Source of the DNA: Ophiosphaerella korrae
Taxonomy: Eukaryota > Ascomycota > Dothideomycetes > Pleosporales > Phaeosphaeriaceae
Assembly: GCA_028456385.1 (NCBI GenBank)
Contig: JALNQF010000020.1
Coordinates: 124,001 to 188,000, forward strand
Reading direction: 5' to 3'
Length of the DNA stretch: 64,000 nucleotides
Shown one piece after another: positions 1 through 12,884 of this stretch; positions within the stretch are counted from its first letter, which is position 1, and every line of letters begins with the position of its first letter. Position numbers and translations under genes: made by a program. Below the pieces are notes generated by a model. That model did not search any database. It worked only from the letters and a program-made list of their open reading frames with translations, and was not told the DNA's origin.

Positions 1-1
1 T

Positions 2-2955
2 GTGCCGTCACATACACAACATGCCTCACGTTCTCCAGTATCACCTCCACTAACATCGCCCTTCGGGCACGACCCCTCGCGCTTTCCCCAATCAGGCTCC
101 CAGAAGAGTCGCACTTCTGCCATAACTACGTTGACGACGCTCATGGAGCAAGCACGCGGCTCGCCCCGCAAATCAGACACAGGATCTTCGATGCCTAGAT
201 CAACTACACGTTCAAGGCACTCAGAGAATAGTCACGGTAGTGCAAGTGCAGCACAGGCACACCTAGAGGCACTTGATGGAGATACGACATCGACGTTTAG
301 AGGCAAGATTGAATCCCAGACAGAGAACAAACTCTTCAAGCAGATGGGCCAGGTGCCTCCTACGCCTATCATGGGTAAGTGCACAAGTAATACTCTGCGT
401 AGAGCGATAGCTAATGACAGCAGATTCGGCGGAAGATGGCGAGGTGATTATCATGACTCAAGACCTGCGACAACAATGTAGGGCCGTGAGCGGAGAAAAG
501 AGGATAGAGCGTGTTGAGCCAATACGAGCCGAGCCAATCAAAAGCCCTAAAAAGAAGATATTCGGCATGAACCTACCCACATTTGGTAGAACTTCGAGCA
601 ATGCCCCTGTACTAGGCATGCCATCTAAGGCAGCTCAGGTATTTGGACAAGCACCACGAAATCCTACCAAAGTTGTTGTTCGGCCTATCGTTCCAATCCG
701 TCCTAATGGAACGCCGACCAGGGCACCGCGCTCAGACACCACCAAGTCATTGCCGACAAAGCTCTCAAATACGGAGGCCCACGTACATCGCCATCAAAAG
801 AGCGGAGCCCGCCGCAATCGGACAGCGAGTCGAAGGTCGCCCCCTAGAGGAAATAGGCAAGCCCATGGTACCGAGAACCAACCGCCTGTCCCTAATCTCA
901 AATCCGCTTTGGCCAACTCGTCATTTGAGTCTGGTCCTCCTCCAACTCCTCCGGCAAAGGACACCCCGCCAGATTCGAGAGCTCCTGTTCAGCCACCAAG
1001 CCCTCTTCGTCGCTCCGCACCATTTGACTGCCTGCGTGAGAAATACGAGACAAACCAGGAGAGTAATGTGGGACTGGGATTTCCCCTTTCTACCTTTTCG
1101 CTTTCGCCATCCAAGCCTTTTGGTAGCGATAACGCTGGGAAGAGTCCTACCAAAAACGTTCCGTGTACTGCCGAGGAATACCAAAGATTGATTGGGGCTG
1201 CACCTCTGCCGTGGGCCTCTCCAGTGAAAGATGTCGATGATGATTCCACGGCAGACAGCCTTCAAGAGCCAGAAGCCCAGCTTGAAAGCCAGGATGAGGA
1301 AAGGCTTGATGAACAGGACAAAGAGCAGGACATAAGCTCTAAAGTTCTTTCAGTCAACAATCGCCACTCAGTGGTGCAGTGGAGCGAGGAACAGCACGAA
1401 ATCAACCGAAACCGAAACGGTCACGATCACAATGCGCTGCCACCAAGATTCTATTCACCCTCAGCGCGCAGTGTTCAGTTGTTTGCAGAAGGCGAGACGC
1501 CGTCAAGAAACGTAAGTCACCCGTGCCCCTGCCTCTCACCTTTCCCACCTATCACATGGGGTGGGGCAGCTCGCACGCTCCTTCCTTACCAATGGAGCGT
1601 TTGCCCTTTACCTCACTTCACCTGACCTGCCTGTGACCTTTCTCGGCTTCTCCAATCAACCAATCCACTAATAGCCACTACAGTCAGACACACATCGTCT
1701 CCTCTGCACCGTTACTTCGCGAACAGGGCCCTTCCATCAACGTCCCAACTCAAGCAGTGGTACAATCAACATGGTCTTTCAAGGGGATGTCGACGACATC
1801 GACCCGCAATCTTCCACTGCCCGCCTGGTCAATGAGTCGCCCATGTTGAATCAAACGCACGATGACTCCAGCCTCGTCGCTCGGGTGAGGAAGGAGCTTC
1901 GCCTTGACGAAGTGTACGAAACTCCACGTCAGAATGGCTCCGGATTTCTCCAGCCCGACCAGTCCTCCTCAAGGCTCACAGACATGCTTCATGGTATCAG
2001 TCCTCAGAGGGGGGAGTTTCGGCCCAATTGCCCAAGCGCAGTCCCGAGCCCACTCATCAAGATTCCTGGGGCTATCACACCCATGCAGCGGCTACCGGCA
2101 GTACAGGATACACCCACTTCCCTAGGGCTCGCACGGACACCAAAAACGATTGACGATCACTTCTACATGACAAACGAGCACCTCGATGTCGTGGGCAAGT
2201 CAACCTGGGACCAGATTGAGACACTGAAGAAGGAGCAGGCTGAGACGTTCAATCAAAAGCATACGGTACTTGTCGCAACAGTGGAGAAATATGTGAAGGA
2301 CATCAAGATGCAAGTTGACTCTGTGAATGAGAAAGCTGATCGGACAACCGAGCAGAGCCACAACATTCTTACCAAGCTTGATGAGTTCTTCAAGTATGTC
2401 AAGGACGACGTGATGGGTGCCTTGACTATGCAGGATAAGAAGATGACAGCCGCGGAAAAGGAAATTGAGGAGCTTCAAAGGACTGTGCAGAAGATTTTGG
2501 AACAGAGGCAATCGGAGCCGACCAATGGACACCAGTATACTCACGCTGCATCTACCCCCAATACCACTACGAAGCCTGCATCTTCTCCTTTTCCTCTCCC
2601 AGCTCATCGATCCCAGCCTTCGCTTGCCGGATACTACGGAAATATGCCCGAGATCGGTCGAGAGAGCCTACCACCTATGCCGCACATGCAAGACGTTCGT
2701 GCCGACGGCCAGGATATTCACAATGATGCGCGGGCGAGCTTTGGATATGGAAGATCATGGGCACCGCGCAACGGCTACCAGGGTCGCAACAGCAAGGACA
2801 ATCGGTATGGAGGCGTGAACCCCTATCACTTTGCCGATAGTGGCGTCGCCAGTCCACAATTCGGCCATGGCTATAGCAATGGCTACCCTGGATACAACTA
2901 CCCTCCAGGCTCACCTGAGCAGCCGTACGGGACTTTTCAGGGGCAGGCTAAATGA
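2..2955 (+). CDS. Large disordered/coiled-coil protein, 5' partial
   Basis: I do not recognise this protein. Three exons join in frame: 2-374, 421-1511 and 1684-2955. The introns are 46 nt (GTAAGT...CTAATGACAG) and 172 nt (GTAAGT...CTAATAGCCACTACAG). The reading frame is open at the left edge, so the start lies outside; about 911 residues are visible. Most of it is low-complexity Ser/Pro/Thr-rich sequence with short basic patches (SPKKK near the second exon start). A single long, heptad-like charged segment lies near visible residues 665-763 (nt 2218-2510) and looks like a coiled coil. The C-terminus is rich in Gly, Tyr, Asn and Pro. This layout suggests a scaffold or cytoskeleton/nuclear-associated protein, but that is inference. 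An ATG at 1771 could give a shorter product, but the upstream exons splice to it in frame, so I prefer one gene. Confidence 0.65.
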
Positions 2956-3938
2956 GAGAGGTAGACATGGAGCGTTTGGCTGTATGGCTATGATGTATAA
3001 TAGTGTACGGTGACGAGCGGTTTCGACGAGGGGTAGTGAGTGAGATCTGGCGTTGGAGTACTAGGATTCGAAAATAGAAGGAGGCTATGCGCTTTCATAG
3101 TTGTCAAGGGTGCACCCTTTCTGGACTCGACCCTTGCTGACAGAAGACTACATATGTAACGTCCGTCCCTGTGCAACGAGAAACCCTGTGCTGTGAGAAT
3201 CCGTTTGTGATTTCTATCGCAACACGGTTAACAACAATTGAGAAGCGCTGATAATCTCGGAATAGAGACTTTACGTCCCGAGCTTTATCAATATTCCATG
3301 CGCTGTCTAGAAAAATACTACTTAGCTAGTCATACCGCAATTCGCTGTCAGCGTGCGCGATAGCACTACTTCGGATAGCCTCGAATCTATTATAGAGCTC
3401 ATGCATTCAGATCAACAACTTGTAGAGTAGTAGGGAGACACGTAAACATTTTATCTCCAGCACAATATCTATATATGATATCTACGCTGCTTAAACGTTG
3501 GTAAAAATTTATAGCTATATTATGCGGGGTTGATGAAATAAGAGGCCTAGGTATTCCTAACTGTATAGGAAAGTCTAAAGTAGAATAGCTGTTTCTAGCC
3601 ACGCTCGCTAATCAGTCACTGTTAGCATGAGCACGTAATCTACCACAGTACAGGAGAATACTTCCCAGCCATAGCTCACGCTAACAAGGTCTGTGCTGGT
3701 GTGGCTCGGCTGCCCTGTTGGTGGTGGCAACTCAAAGTCCCATGCTCCATTTGACGCTGCTGAATAAGCACAGTCAGATGGTCACATCGTGGCTGTTGCC
3801 TGCTCCACCATCGTCATCCAGCCTACCACTTGTTGCGTTCGTCAACCCACCTACTAGGGGTCACAGCTACACTTCTGATCATCGGATCATTCTCTTGTGT
3901 ATTTCGTTTAGCGTACGTCCACTCGCAACCCTGTCTTT
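2956..3938. other. Gene-free interval, partly TA-rich
   Basis: No supported gene. The centre (about 3240-3600) is rich in TA-type words such as tatagctatat and gaggcctagg, with no open frame of quality, like other patches in the window that may be decayed repeats. The last few hundred bases should hold the promoter of the NLR gene. Confidence 0.5.
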
Positions 3939-6900
3939 ATGCGGCTCCTGCAAATTCAAGCGGACGGTGGCTTCAGCCTAGTCGAGCATGTGGGAAACCA
4001 CATTCCTAGATATGCAATCCTTTCGCATACATGGGGAGCAGAAGATGAAGAAGTTACCTATAGAGATCTCATGGGAGGCATAGGTAAGGACAAAGCGGGT
4101 TATCGCAAGCTTACCTTCTGCAGCAGGCGAGCAACAAAGGACAGCCTGCAATTCTTTTGGGTGGATACTTGCTGCATTGACAAATCAAGCAGTGCTGAAC
4201 TTTCAGAAGCTATCAATTCCATGTTTAGTTGGTACAAAAATGCGGCTAAGTGCTATGTATATCTATCCGATGTTTCGACCAGCAAATTCACCAGGGATAT
4301 CCAGTATTTTCGGGAAAGTAGATGGTTCACCCGGGGCTGGACCCTGCAAGAGCTTCTTGCGCCGAGTTTCGTCGAGTTCTTCTCCCAGGAAGGTGATCTG
4401 TTAGGCGACAGAGAATCGCTCACAGTTCACATTACCGAGGTCACAAGCATACCTATAGAAGCTTTCCAGGGGACAGCTCTGCATCAATTCAGCGTCGAGG
4501 CGCGTATGTCGTGGTTGGGAAAGCGCGAGACGAAACGTAAAGAAGACGCAGCATACTGTCTGCTAGGGCTCTTCAATGTTTATATGCCGCTACTTTATGG
4601 GGAGGGGCGAGAAAATGCGTTCATTCGACTCTGGGAAGAAATCGCAAAACCTTTCCGGAACTGGCCATTGGGCGTATCATTACAGCAGCTTTGTCTAGAG
4701 TCATCAAGACGCAGTCATATTCCTTCGTCGGCAATATCCCACGCCCTAAACATAGATCCCACGTCGCGACCTACTATTCCCGTTTCTCCCAGCACCTATG
4801 GGGGCTCTGATATCTCTTTTAATTTCTCAGACCCTAATTTTAAGGGCAACAAACCCCCGCGTAGAGTAAGGGTGGCTGATAGACAAACAGAAGCCAACAA
4901 TGATTATTGGGAGGAAAACAAAGACCTAGAGGCTATGTATAAAGAAATTTTCCGCCACGCAGGTGAGATCATCGCTATGAACAAGGACAGGGCGTCACAA
5001 TTGCACAATAATCCTAAATCTTGTGGCGAAACGACTGCCAACAAGCCTGACTTTTCAGGGAGGAACACTAGGAATAAGGATGAGGTTTTAATTTCGAAAC
5101 TACTGCATGAACGTAGTGGGGCGTTCAGAGATAAACCCATGCTTCAAAATACCACCAACTTGATGTATTTGTTGCAGCGCTTCATGGAGCCAGAAATTGA
5201 TATCAATGGTACCACTTCTTTATTTTGTTTTAAGCTTAACTAATTTTTACATCTAGCCGAACAACTCCAGTATCACGTTAGCAACGCAAACACCCAAGAT
5301 GTTCTTAACCTTCTGCTCGGCATTAGACATGCAACCGGCCTAGAATCGCAGAAGATAGCCAATGACTGGCTTGGTGTTACAAAATTCGACGACCAGTATG
5401 ATATCGCTTCCTATTACGACAAGCAAGTCTCGGCATGTCTTGAAGAAACGTGCCAGTGGATATTTACCCATCCAGCCTACAACGAGTGGGTCTCAGAGAA
5501 GTATCAAGATGAGGCAACTCGAGTGCTCTGGATTTGCGCTCCCGCTGGGTATGGCAAAACAGTATTATGCGCACAGCTTGTTGAACACCTGAAAGGCACT
5601 GGATCGTCCCCCCCTGTGTACTTCTTTGCCTCTCCTCATGCTCAAGCTGGGGGTGAACCAAGCTTTGTGATTAGGTACTGGATCGCTCGAATGGCACAGC
5701 TCAATCCAGATGTTCTGGGGTTGGTCCTACAGCACTCAAAAGCTGGACACAGAGCATCAGAATCTATAATATGGCCTCTCTTACGAACTATTGTCTCTGA
5801 ATTCAGCAGCTTTACTTTTGTTCTCGATGGGTTCGATGAGTACCGCCGGGATGATAACACACGTCGTAATTTTCTACAGAAGCTTAACAAAGCAACTAAT
5901 AGAACTAGCTCTCGGATCCTTATTACTAGCAGAATTGAAACAGACATAGAAGCAGAGCTATTCCCAAGTAGAGCCGAGGAAGCAGGATACGTCAGGCTAC
6001 AATGCAAGATCACTGAGCAAGATGTCCGGGCTGACGTTTCGCTGCTCTCTAAGAGTATAGTCGATAAGAAGCTGTCTAAGAAGGATGACCGTCTCAGACA
6101 TGAGGTGGCTGAAAAACTCACTGAAAAATGCGAAGGAATGTTTTTGTGGATTGTGCTACAACAAGATCAATTGCGAAGTGGCAAAAATGCAAAACAGCTG
6201 CATAGAATCGTGAACAACATGCCAGTTGGACTTGATCGGACCTACGAGCGAAACTGGGGAGCCATTCAAAAACTCTCTATCGAGGACAAAAAACGCGCTC
6301 TGGCCATATTGGAGTGGACTACCCATGCTTTTCGGCCTTTAACTGTAGCTGAGATAACCATGGCTCTCATTGTAGAGTGTAACGATGGTGTTGCCACTCT
6401 CCAATGGGATGAGTTGCCTGAAGAGATCGATGAGGAGTATATCAACAGTGAGATTGTTGAAATTTGTGGAGGCCTCGTTGAAACAAGAGCGGCAATGCCT
6501 AACGGCTCTGCAGAGATGAGAACCGTCCACCTAATCCATTCATCAGTTCGAGAGTTCTTGCTCCGTACCCTATCACCTGAGTCGCTAGATACAGTGCAAT
6601 CCTGTTTTGGATCTACTGAAACTTCTACCCGAGCTGAACAACAACACGAACATCTGGCCACAATTTGTATTACCTACTTAGATCACGAAAAGACTTGGCA
6701 GCGATTCACAGATCAGGATGTCTCTGAACAAACATGGAGTTTTATTGATTATGCAGCTAAGAACTGGGATTCGCACACAACTGCGGCAGGATCGGACAAA
6801 ACCAAGTTGGTTCATTTAATGAAACACTTCCTTTGTGCAAGAAACAAGAACTTCGATCTTTGGAAAAAGTACACTGACGGCTATGTGTTATCTCCTGGCG

Positions 6901-9900
6901 CGCCTCAGGAAGAGAGTACGGCAACGCCACTATATTACGCGGCATTGTTCAACTTTTCTGAAGTAGCGGAACACATACTAACACAAGACGCTACCCAATT
7001 GGATAAAGTGGGAGGCAGGTATGGTACGCCGTTACAAGCTGTTTGTGTCAAAGGCCATGAACCCACCTTCAAGCTATTGCTCAGTTGGGGTGCAGACCCT
7101 AACATAGAGGGAGGCGAATTTGGGGTTCCTATCAATGCTGCTATCAACGAGAGGCACCAAAGTATAGTGAAGACACTCTTAGACAAAGGTGTGAACCATA
7201 CACTTAAAGACCCTGTCGGAAGAACGCCTCTTTACACGGCTGCTATGAATGGAAACTATGAGGCTATGTGCTGGCTGATTGCCTCTGGGGCGGAAAAAGA
7301 AACACCCAACAACAACGGCTGTACTCCACTCAATGCGGCAGTAGATAGGGGTCATTTGGAGGTTGCCAAGCTTCTACTCCAGAAGGGAGCAGACTTGACA
7401 GTTCCGAACAACGACGGCTGGACTCCACTTAATGCGACAGTAAAAAGAGGCCATTTGGAGGTTGCCAAGCTTCTGCTCGAGAAGGGAGCAGACTTAACAG
7501 TTCTAAACAACAATGGCGCTACACCAATCTATACAGCTGCCTTATACGGACATCTAGAAGTAATTAAGCTTCTACTTGAGAAGGGAGCAGACTTAACAGT
7601 TCCAAACAACAATAACTGGACTCCACTCAATGCGGCAGTAGAAAGAGGCTATTTAGAGGTTGCTAAGTTTCTGCTTGAGAAGGGAGCTGACTTGGCAGTT
7701 CCAAACAACAGTGGCGCTACACCAATCTATACAGCTGCCTTGCACGGACATCTAGAAGTAGTTAAGCTTCTACTTGAGAAGGGAGCTGACTTAACAGTTC
7801 CAAACAACAGTGGCTGGACTCCACTTAATGCGGCGGTAGAAAGAGGCTATTTAGAGGTTGCCAAGCTTCTGCTTAAGAAGGGAGCTGACTTAGCAGTTCC
7901 AAACAATAGTGGCGCTACACCAATCTATACAGCTGCTTTACGTGGACATCTGGAAGTAGTTAAGCTTCTACTCGAGAAGGGAGCTGACTTAACAGTTCCA
8001 GACAACAGCGGCTGGACTCCACTTAATAACGCAGCAGATAGTGGCCATTTAGAGATTGTCAAGCTTCTGCTCGAAAAGGGAGCAGACTTAACAGTTCTAG
8101 ACAACAATGGCTGGACTCCACTTAATACGACGGTAGAAAGAGGCCATTTAGAGGTTGCCAAGCTTCTGCTCGAAAAGGGAGCTGACTTGACAGTTCTGAG
8201 CAATGACGGCTGGACTCCACTTAACAACGCAGCAGATAGTGGCCATTTAGAGATTGTCAAGCTTCTGCTCGAAAAGGGGGCAGACTTAACAGTCCCAAAC
8301 AACAACGGCTGGACCCCACTCAATACGGCAGTAAGAAGAGGCCATTTGGAGGTTGCCAAGCTTCTACTTGAAAAGGGAGCTGACTTAACAGTTCCGAGCA
8401 ATGACGGCTGGGGTCCACTTACTAACGCAGCAGATAGTGGCTATTTAGAGATTGTCAAGCTACTGCTCGAAAAGGGAGCAGACTTAACAGTCCCAAACAA
8501 TAACAGCTGGACTCCACTTAATGTGACAGTAAAAAGAGGCCATTTGGAGGTTGCCAAGCTTCTGCTTGAAAAGGGAGCTGACTTGACTATTCCAAACAGC
8601 AATGGCGCTACACCAATCTATACAGCTGCCTTGCACGGACATCTGGAAGTAGCTAAGCTTCTACTTGAGAAGGGAGCTGACTTAACAGTTCCAAACAATA
8701 GTGGCTGGACTCCACTTAATGTGGCAGTAAAAAGAGGCTATTTAGAGGTTACCAAGCTTCTACTTGAAAAGGGAGCTGACTTGACAGTTCCAAACAACAG
8801 TGGCGCTACACCAATCTATACAGCTGCCTTGCACGGACATCTAGAAGTAGCTAAGCTTCTACTTGAGAAGGGAGCAGACTTAACAGTTCTAAACAACAAT
8901 AACTGGACTCCACTCAATGCGGTAGTAGAAAGAGGCTATTTAGAGGTTGCCAAGCTTCTGCTTGAGAAGGGAGCTGACTTGGCAGTTCCAAACAACGGTG
9001 GCGCTACACCAATCTATACAGCTGCCTTATACGGACATCTAGAAGTAGTTAAGATTCTACTTGAGAAGGGAGCTGACTTAACAGTTCCAAACAACAGCGG
9101 CTGGACTCCACTTTTAATAGCGGCTGAAGAGGGTCATCTGGAGGTTGTGAAATTCCTTCTTGCAAATGGTTCTAACGCGAACTACTGTCACCATTCACGC
9201 GGCTTATTTCTTAACATTCTTGCTCTCAAAGGACATACCGACCTACTGCGACTCGCTTACGAGCAATACGATGCGAATCTACATCTTATGGATTCTCATG
9301 GTCGGAGTCCACTTCATCTCGCTGCAAGAGGTGGGCATTATGACACTTTTCAGTTTCTCATAAGCCAACATTTGAACCCTATCACCAAAGATGCAAGCGG
9401 TGACGGTTTACTCCGCTATGCATCTTCTGGAGGCTCTAGACAAGTTATAGATGCGGTTCTGGGCATTGATTCCATAGTATCGTCCCATAGCAACTATTGG
9501 AGCCCTCTCCATTGGGCGTGTAGGGCTGGCAACCCTGACGCTGTAGAACGCTTGATCCAGGAGGGGGTGCGTAGCGAATGTGTCACTGTCTCCCAGCCAA
9601 ATGGCCGATGGAGCCCTAGTTCCGTTGCGCTTTATCATGGGAACCAGGAGATGTTGGGAAAATTGTCTGTACCCTGCAGATCTTTGCTAGCCGCCGAATC
9701 TGACGCTCTACAACCCCGGGGTGAGCTTCATGAAGGTTTTGGGTGCGATGGATGCTTTCATGTAAGTGCATAGCTCAAGCATTCGGACATAGCTCATATT
9801 GAACAGGATATCTACGGGCCACGTTTCCACTGCCACACGTGTCTAGACTTCGATTATTGTTTCATGTGCAAGCCTGTTTTTGACCATCTCCACATAAATC

Positions 9901-9932
9901 ATGGATGGGAATATTTCGAGACTCACACCTAG
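3939..9932 (+). CDS. HET-NACHT-ankyrin-ZZ NOD-like receptor
   Basis: Three exons: 3939-5208, 5257-9761 and 9807-9932. The introns are 48 nt (ending TTAACTAATTTTTACATCTAG) and 45 nt. The product is about 1966 residues. Residues 1-~215 form a HET domain, with the hallmarks AILSHTWG, FWVDTCCIDK and RGWTLQELLAP. A NACHT domain follows, with Walker A APAGYGKT at 518-525 and Walker B FVLDGFDE near 611-618. Ankyrin repeats run from about 975 to 1890. The last intron restores a ZZ-type zinc finger with a CDGC-x-H start and CHTC/CFMC Cys pairs; without that splice the finger would be cut in half. The start ATG is followed directly by MRLLQ, the usual opening of HET-NACHT proteins of the Podospora HET-D/HET-E class. 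Such proteins are intracellular STAND receptors: the repeats sense, NACHT oligomerises, and HET triggers incompatibility cell death. All motifs are intact, so the gene looks functional. Confidence 0.9.
7308..9188 (+). repeat. Array of 18-19 nearly identical 99-bp ankyrin repeats
   Basis: Eighteen consecutive 33-residue units of exactly 99 nt run from 7308 to 9089, and a diverged nineteenth runs 9090-9188. The core (LEV-x-KLLLEKGADLTVP) is almost invariant, down to third codon positions. Units fall into three classes by their first helix: V (TPLNAAVERG), Y (ATPIYTAALHG) and D (TPLNNAADSG). The order is V V Y V Y V Y D V D V D V Y V Y V Y, then the terminal unit. From the second unit on, V alternates with Y or D, so the true period is 198 bp. 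Confidence 0.93.
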
Positions 9933-10759
9933 TCTCATGGGTGTATAGCTGTGTATAAGCTTTGAGAGCTGGAGTTTGAGAAATTGCCAACGTGAGCAAT
10001 AGAACTGCGAGATTCTGTACATTGCGAGGTGGTTTTACACAATCTATGTTAAACCCACTATATCAGTACTCTAAGTTACTAGCTGAAGCGGTTGCAGTTG
10101 CACCTGCATCCTATAAAGACTAACTAAACAGCAGAAGAAAACTCTGAGCGCCAGACTCTCAACTAGGTGCAATACGAGAGTGATATAGCAGCTACCGTAT
10201 AGTAGTTCGCTTTATGGATCATGCTAAGGTGTAATCCACACAGTAAGATGGTACTTGGAGTTGCCACTACAACCAGCAGAGAAGGGTTAGCAGTAACTGA
10301 TTACTGGTGGAGCTTCTAGTTGAAGTGTGGCCCAACTCGAGTCATGTTAGCCGTATGAAAATCTGATGTCAGCAGAGCTAGGACACAGCGATTGCACTTC
10401 GGACTTTACCGTACCGAATGTGTTGCAATCGAGACGATTTGGTGGTCGGCCAACCAGGGGTGCAGAAAGGCTGGTGCGGTGCCACGCGCCATGCTCATAG
10501 GTTGGCCTCTTTTCCTTTTCAACAGAACGAAGGCAGATAAGCAAGGCTGCTTGCTGCGACATGTCGATGCAGCCGAGCGCCATTCCCGTCAGCGCAAATC
10601 TATCTACTGCGACTCGGCCTGGCTCTCCGCACCACTGCGCTTACCCGGCCGCTCGGCGAGACTGAGGGGCGCTAAAGATAGCGCACGTCCGTCTGTTAGC
10701 ATTGGGCGCGGCGCGGTGTGACTGGAAGGCGAGCGGTATCTAGCCAAACAACACCATTC
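9933..10759. other. Gene-free interval
   Basis: No supported gene. It should hold the 3' flank of the receptor and the promoter and 5' leader of the kinase. The sequence becomes GC-rich from about 10560. A frame is open upstream of the kinase ATG from 10718, but it begins with GTG and has no ATG before 10760. Confidence 0.5.
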
Positions 10760-11583
10760 ATGGAGGGCCCGGAGTCATCCTCGACGGATCTCGTGTCCTC
10801 CAACTCTCCCACCGGCCCCGGCGTGGCCGCTGCGCACAACCAAGCCGGCGACAGCCAGCAGCCGACAAGACACACGGCACCGGCCAGCGCTGCCACCGCC
10901 CACCACCCGCCCTCGGCGCATCTGGATGCAACCCCATCTGCGGCGAATGCACTGCTGCCCACCTCCCTGGCCGGCGGCAATTCTTATTTCCACTACCACA
11001 TCCGCGCGCCCTCGACCGGCCTGACCCTCCAGACCGACTTCTCCTCGCTCCAGACATCACCACCCCCGACATCCACCCTGGACGCCAACGGGAACGAGTC
11101 GCGGCGGCAGTCGGCCACGGCGCCGATTGCGATCCAGGACCAAGGCTACCTGAGGACCGCCTGGTCGGCCAACAGCCTGGGGTCGCTGTCGCCCGGCTCC
11201 GTGCTCTCGTCCCCCGCCCTGAACGCGCTCAGCGACATCACCCCGCTCCCCTCCCCGCTGGTGATGAGCGACTCGCCCGGCCCATGGCAGAGAGCCGCGC
11301 CGCGTCCGCGATCACGGGGCCTCTCGGGCTCCTCCCTCGGAGACTCGCTCTTTTCCGCCAACAGAGGCACCCTGTCGCCCTCGCCCTCGCTTAAGAAGAA
11401 GGGCTACCAGCGACTGAAGGAGGCCGCCGTTGAAGCCGCTGCCGCCAGCCACGGCCAACCCAGGAACGAGGCGGCCAGAGAGAGAAACAGGAGCCTCGGT
11501 GAGTACTCGCCGGATGCCCTGCATAACAGCCGGCCTCGCCATGTCACAATTGGCAACACGGCCACCGAAAGCGACGCGGGCCT

Positions 11584-11615
<32 letters not shown>

Positions 11616-12884
11616 TACACCGTGAAGAATACCTTGCTACCCAACGCGGGCTCGTCCCCACTAAACTCCCCGCCCGTCTCCCGACGCCCCCCGCAAGCAA
11701 TGCTAGCGCTAGAAGCGTGACAGACACTGAAGACGAACCTGCTGAAGATGACAAAACCCAGTACATTGTAGTGCGACAGGGCCCAGAGAAAACAAAGACG
11801 CTGTGGCGCCCAGTCCGGCAGCTCGGCCAGGGCACATTTAGCAAAGTCTACCTAGCCACATGTGAGAAAACCGGGGCCAAGGATCCACTGGATGAAAGTA
11901 CTCTGGATCCTCGCAAACTCGTCGCCATCAAGGTTGTCGAGCATGGCCCCGCCGGCGGCGCCGACGAAGAGCGTGTAGAACTAAGTCTCAAGCGTGAAGT
12001 CGAGATGCTCCGATCTGTATCCCATCCCTCTCTGGTCCGGCTTCAAGCCTTCGACCACAATGATGCCCAAGCGCTCATCGTTTTGACCTACTGCCCGGGT
12101 GGTGACCTCTTTGATGTAGCGAGCGCTCACCGAGACAAGCTCAGCCTCGGTATTGTCCAACGTATCTTCGCTGAGATGGTCAGCGCTGTGCGATACCTGC
12201 ATAACCAGCTCATCGTGCACCGCGACATCAAGCTAGAAAGTACCGCCTCCCATCTCGTCACCCGACTCTCGACCTGGTACGTGGGCCCACGCAGCAGAGT
12301 ACTAACCACACACAGATGTTCTCCTTAATGTCCCGGTGTCCACTGTGCCTCTCCTCCAGAACCCCCAATCACACCCGCATGCCATAGCGACTCTCACCGA
12401 CCTCGGTCTCTCGCGTCGAATCCCTGCCCCTCCCGAGTCCCCCTTACTCACAACCAGATGCGGAAGCGAGGACTACGCTGCTCCCGAAATCCTCCTTGGC
12501 CAGCCCTACGATGGCCGTGCGACTGACGCCTGGGCCCTGGGCGTCCTGCTCTACGCCCTCATGGAGGGTCGCTTGCCGTTTGACCCGCCCCCGGGCAAAC
12601 CCGCTGCCCGCAGCCGCGCTGTGCACCGCATCGCGCGATGCGACTGGGTCTGGGTGCGCTTTGGCGACGACGACGGCGAGTGGGACGCGGATAAGGGCGC
12701 GGATTGGGCCGGCGCTCGCGCGTGCGTCGAGGGCCTGTTGAAGAAGGTTAATCGCAGCCGCAAGACGCTAGAAGAGATTGAGATGACGCAGTGGGTGCAG
12801 CGCGGCATTCAGGTCGAGGGCGGCTTGCGGTTTCGCCCTGAAGACGAGAGTGCGGATGTTGCGCCCGTGCTGTCGTCTAGGTGA
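10760..12884 (+). CDS. Serine/threonine protein kinase, CAMK/SNF1-like, with DLG motif
   Basis: Two exons, 10760-12239 and 12316-12884, with a 76-nt intron (GTACCG...ACTAACCACACACAG), give 682 residues. The splice falls inside the catalytic loop and rebuilds HRDIKLENVLLN, strong support for the join. Residues 1-~345 are disordered, Ser/Pro/Ala-rich, with a run of ten Gln. The kinase domain starts near 348 with a glycine loop GQGTFSKVYLA, then VAIK, the catalytic Asp 489, an activation segment beginning DLG (Asp 522) in place of DFG, and YAAPEILLG. The KLEN signature and the short tail fit the CAMK/SNF1-related group; the substrate is unknown. The start is the first ATG in a frame otherwise open to 10718. 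The gene is GC-rich compared with its flanks. Confidence 0.88.
11585..11614 (+). repeat. (CAG)10 polyglutamine tract in kinase gene
   Basis: Ten uninterrupted CAG codons encode Gln10 in the disordered N-terminal region of the kinase. The run is likely to vary in length between strains. Confidence 0.95.

Noticed and set aside
7925..8401. Long minus-strand open frame inside the ankyrin array
   Set aside because: It is the shadow of a 99-bp tandem repeat; a frame without stops in one unit stays open in all of them.
7308..9089. Regular direct repeats resembling a CRISPR-like array
   Set aside because: Repeats are contiguous, have no unique spacers, code for ankyrin units in frame and lie in a eukaryotic gene.
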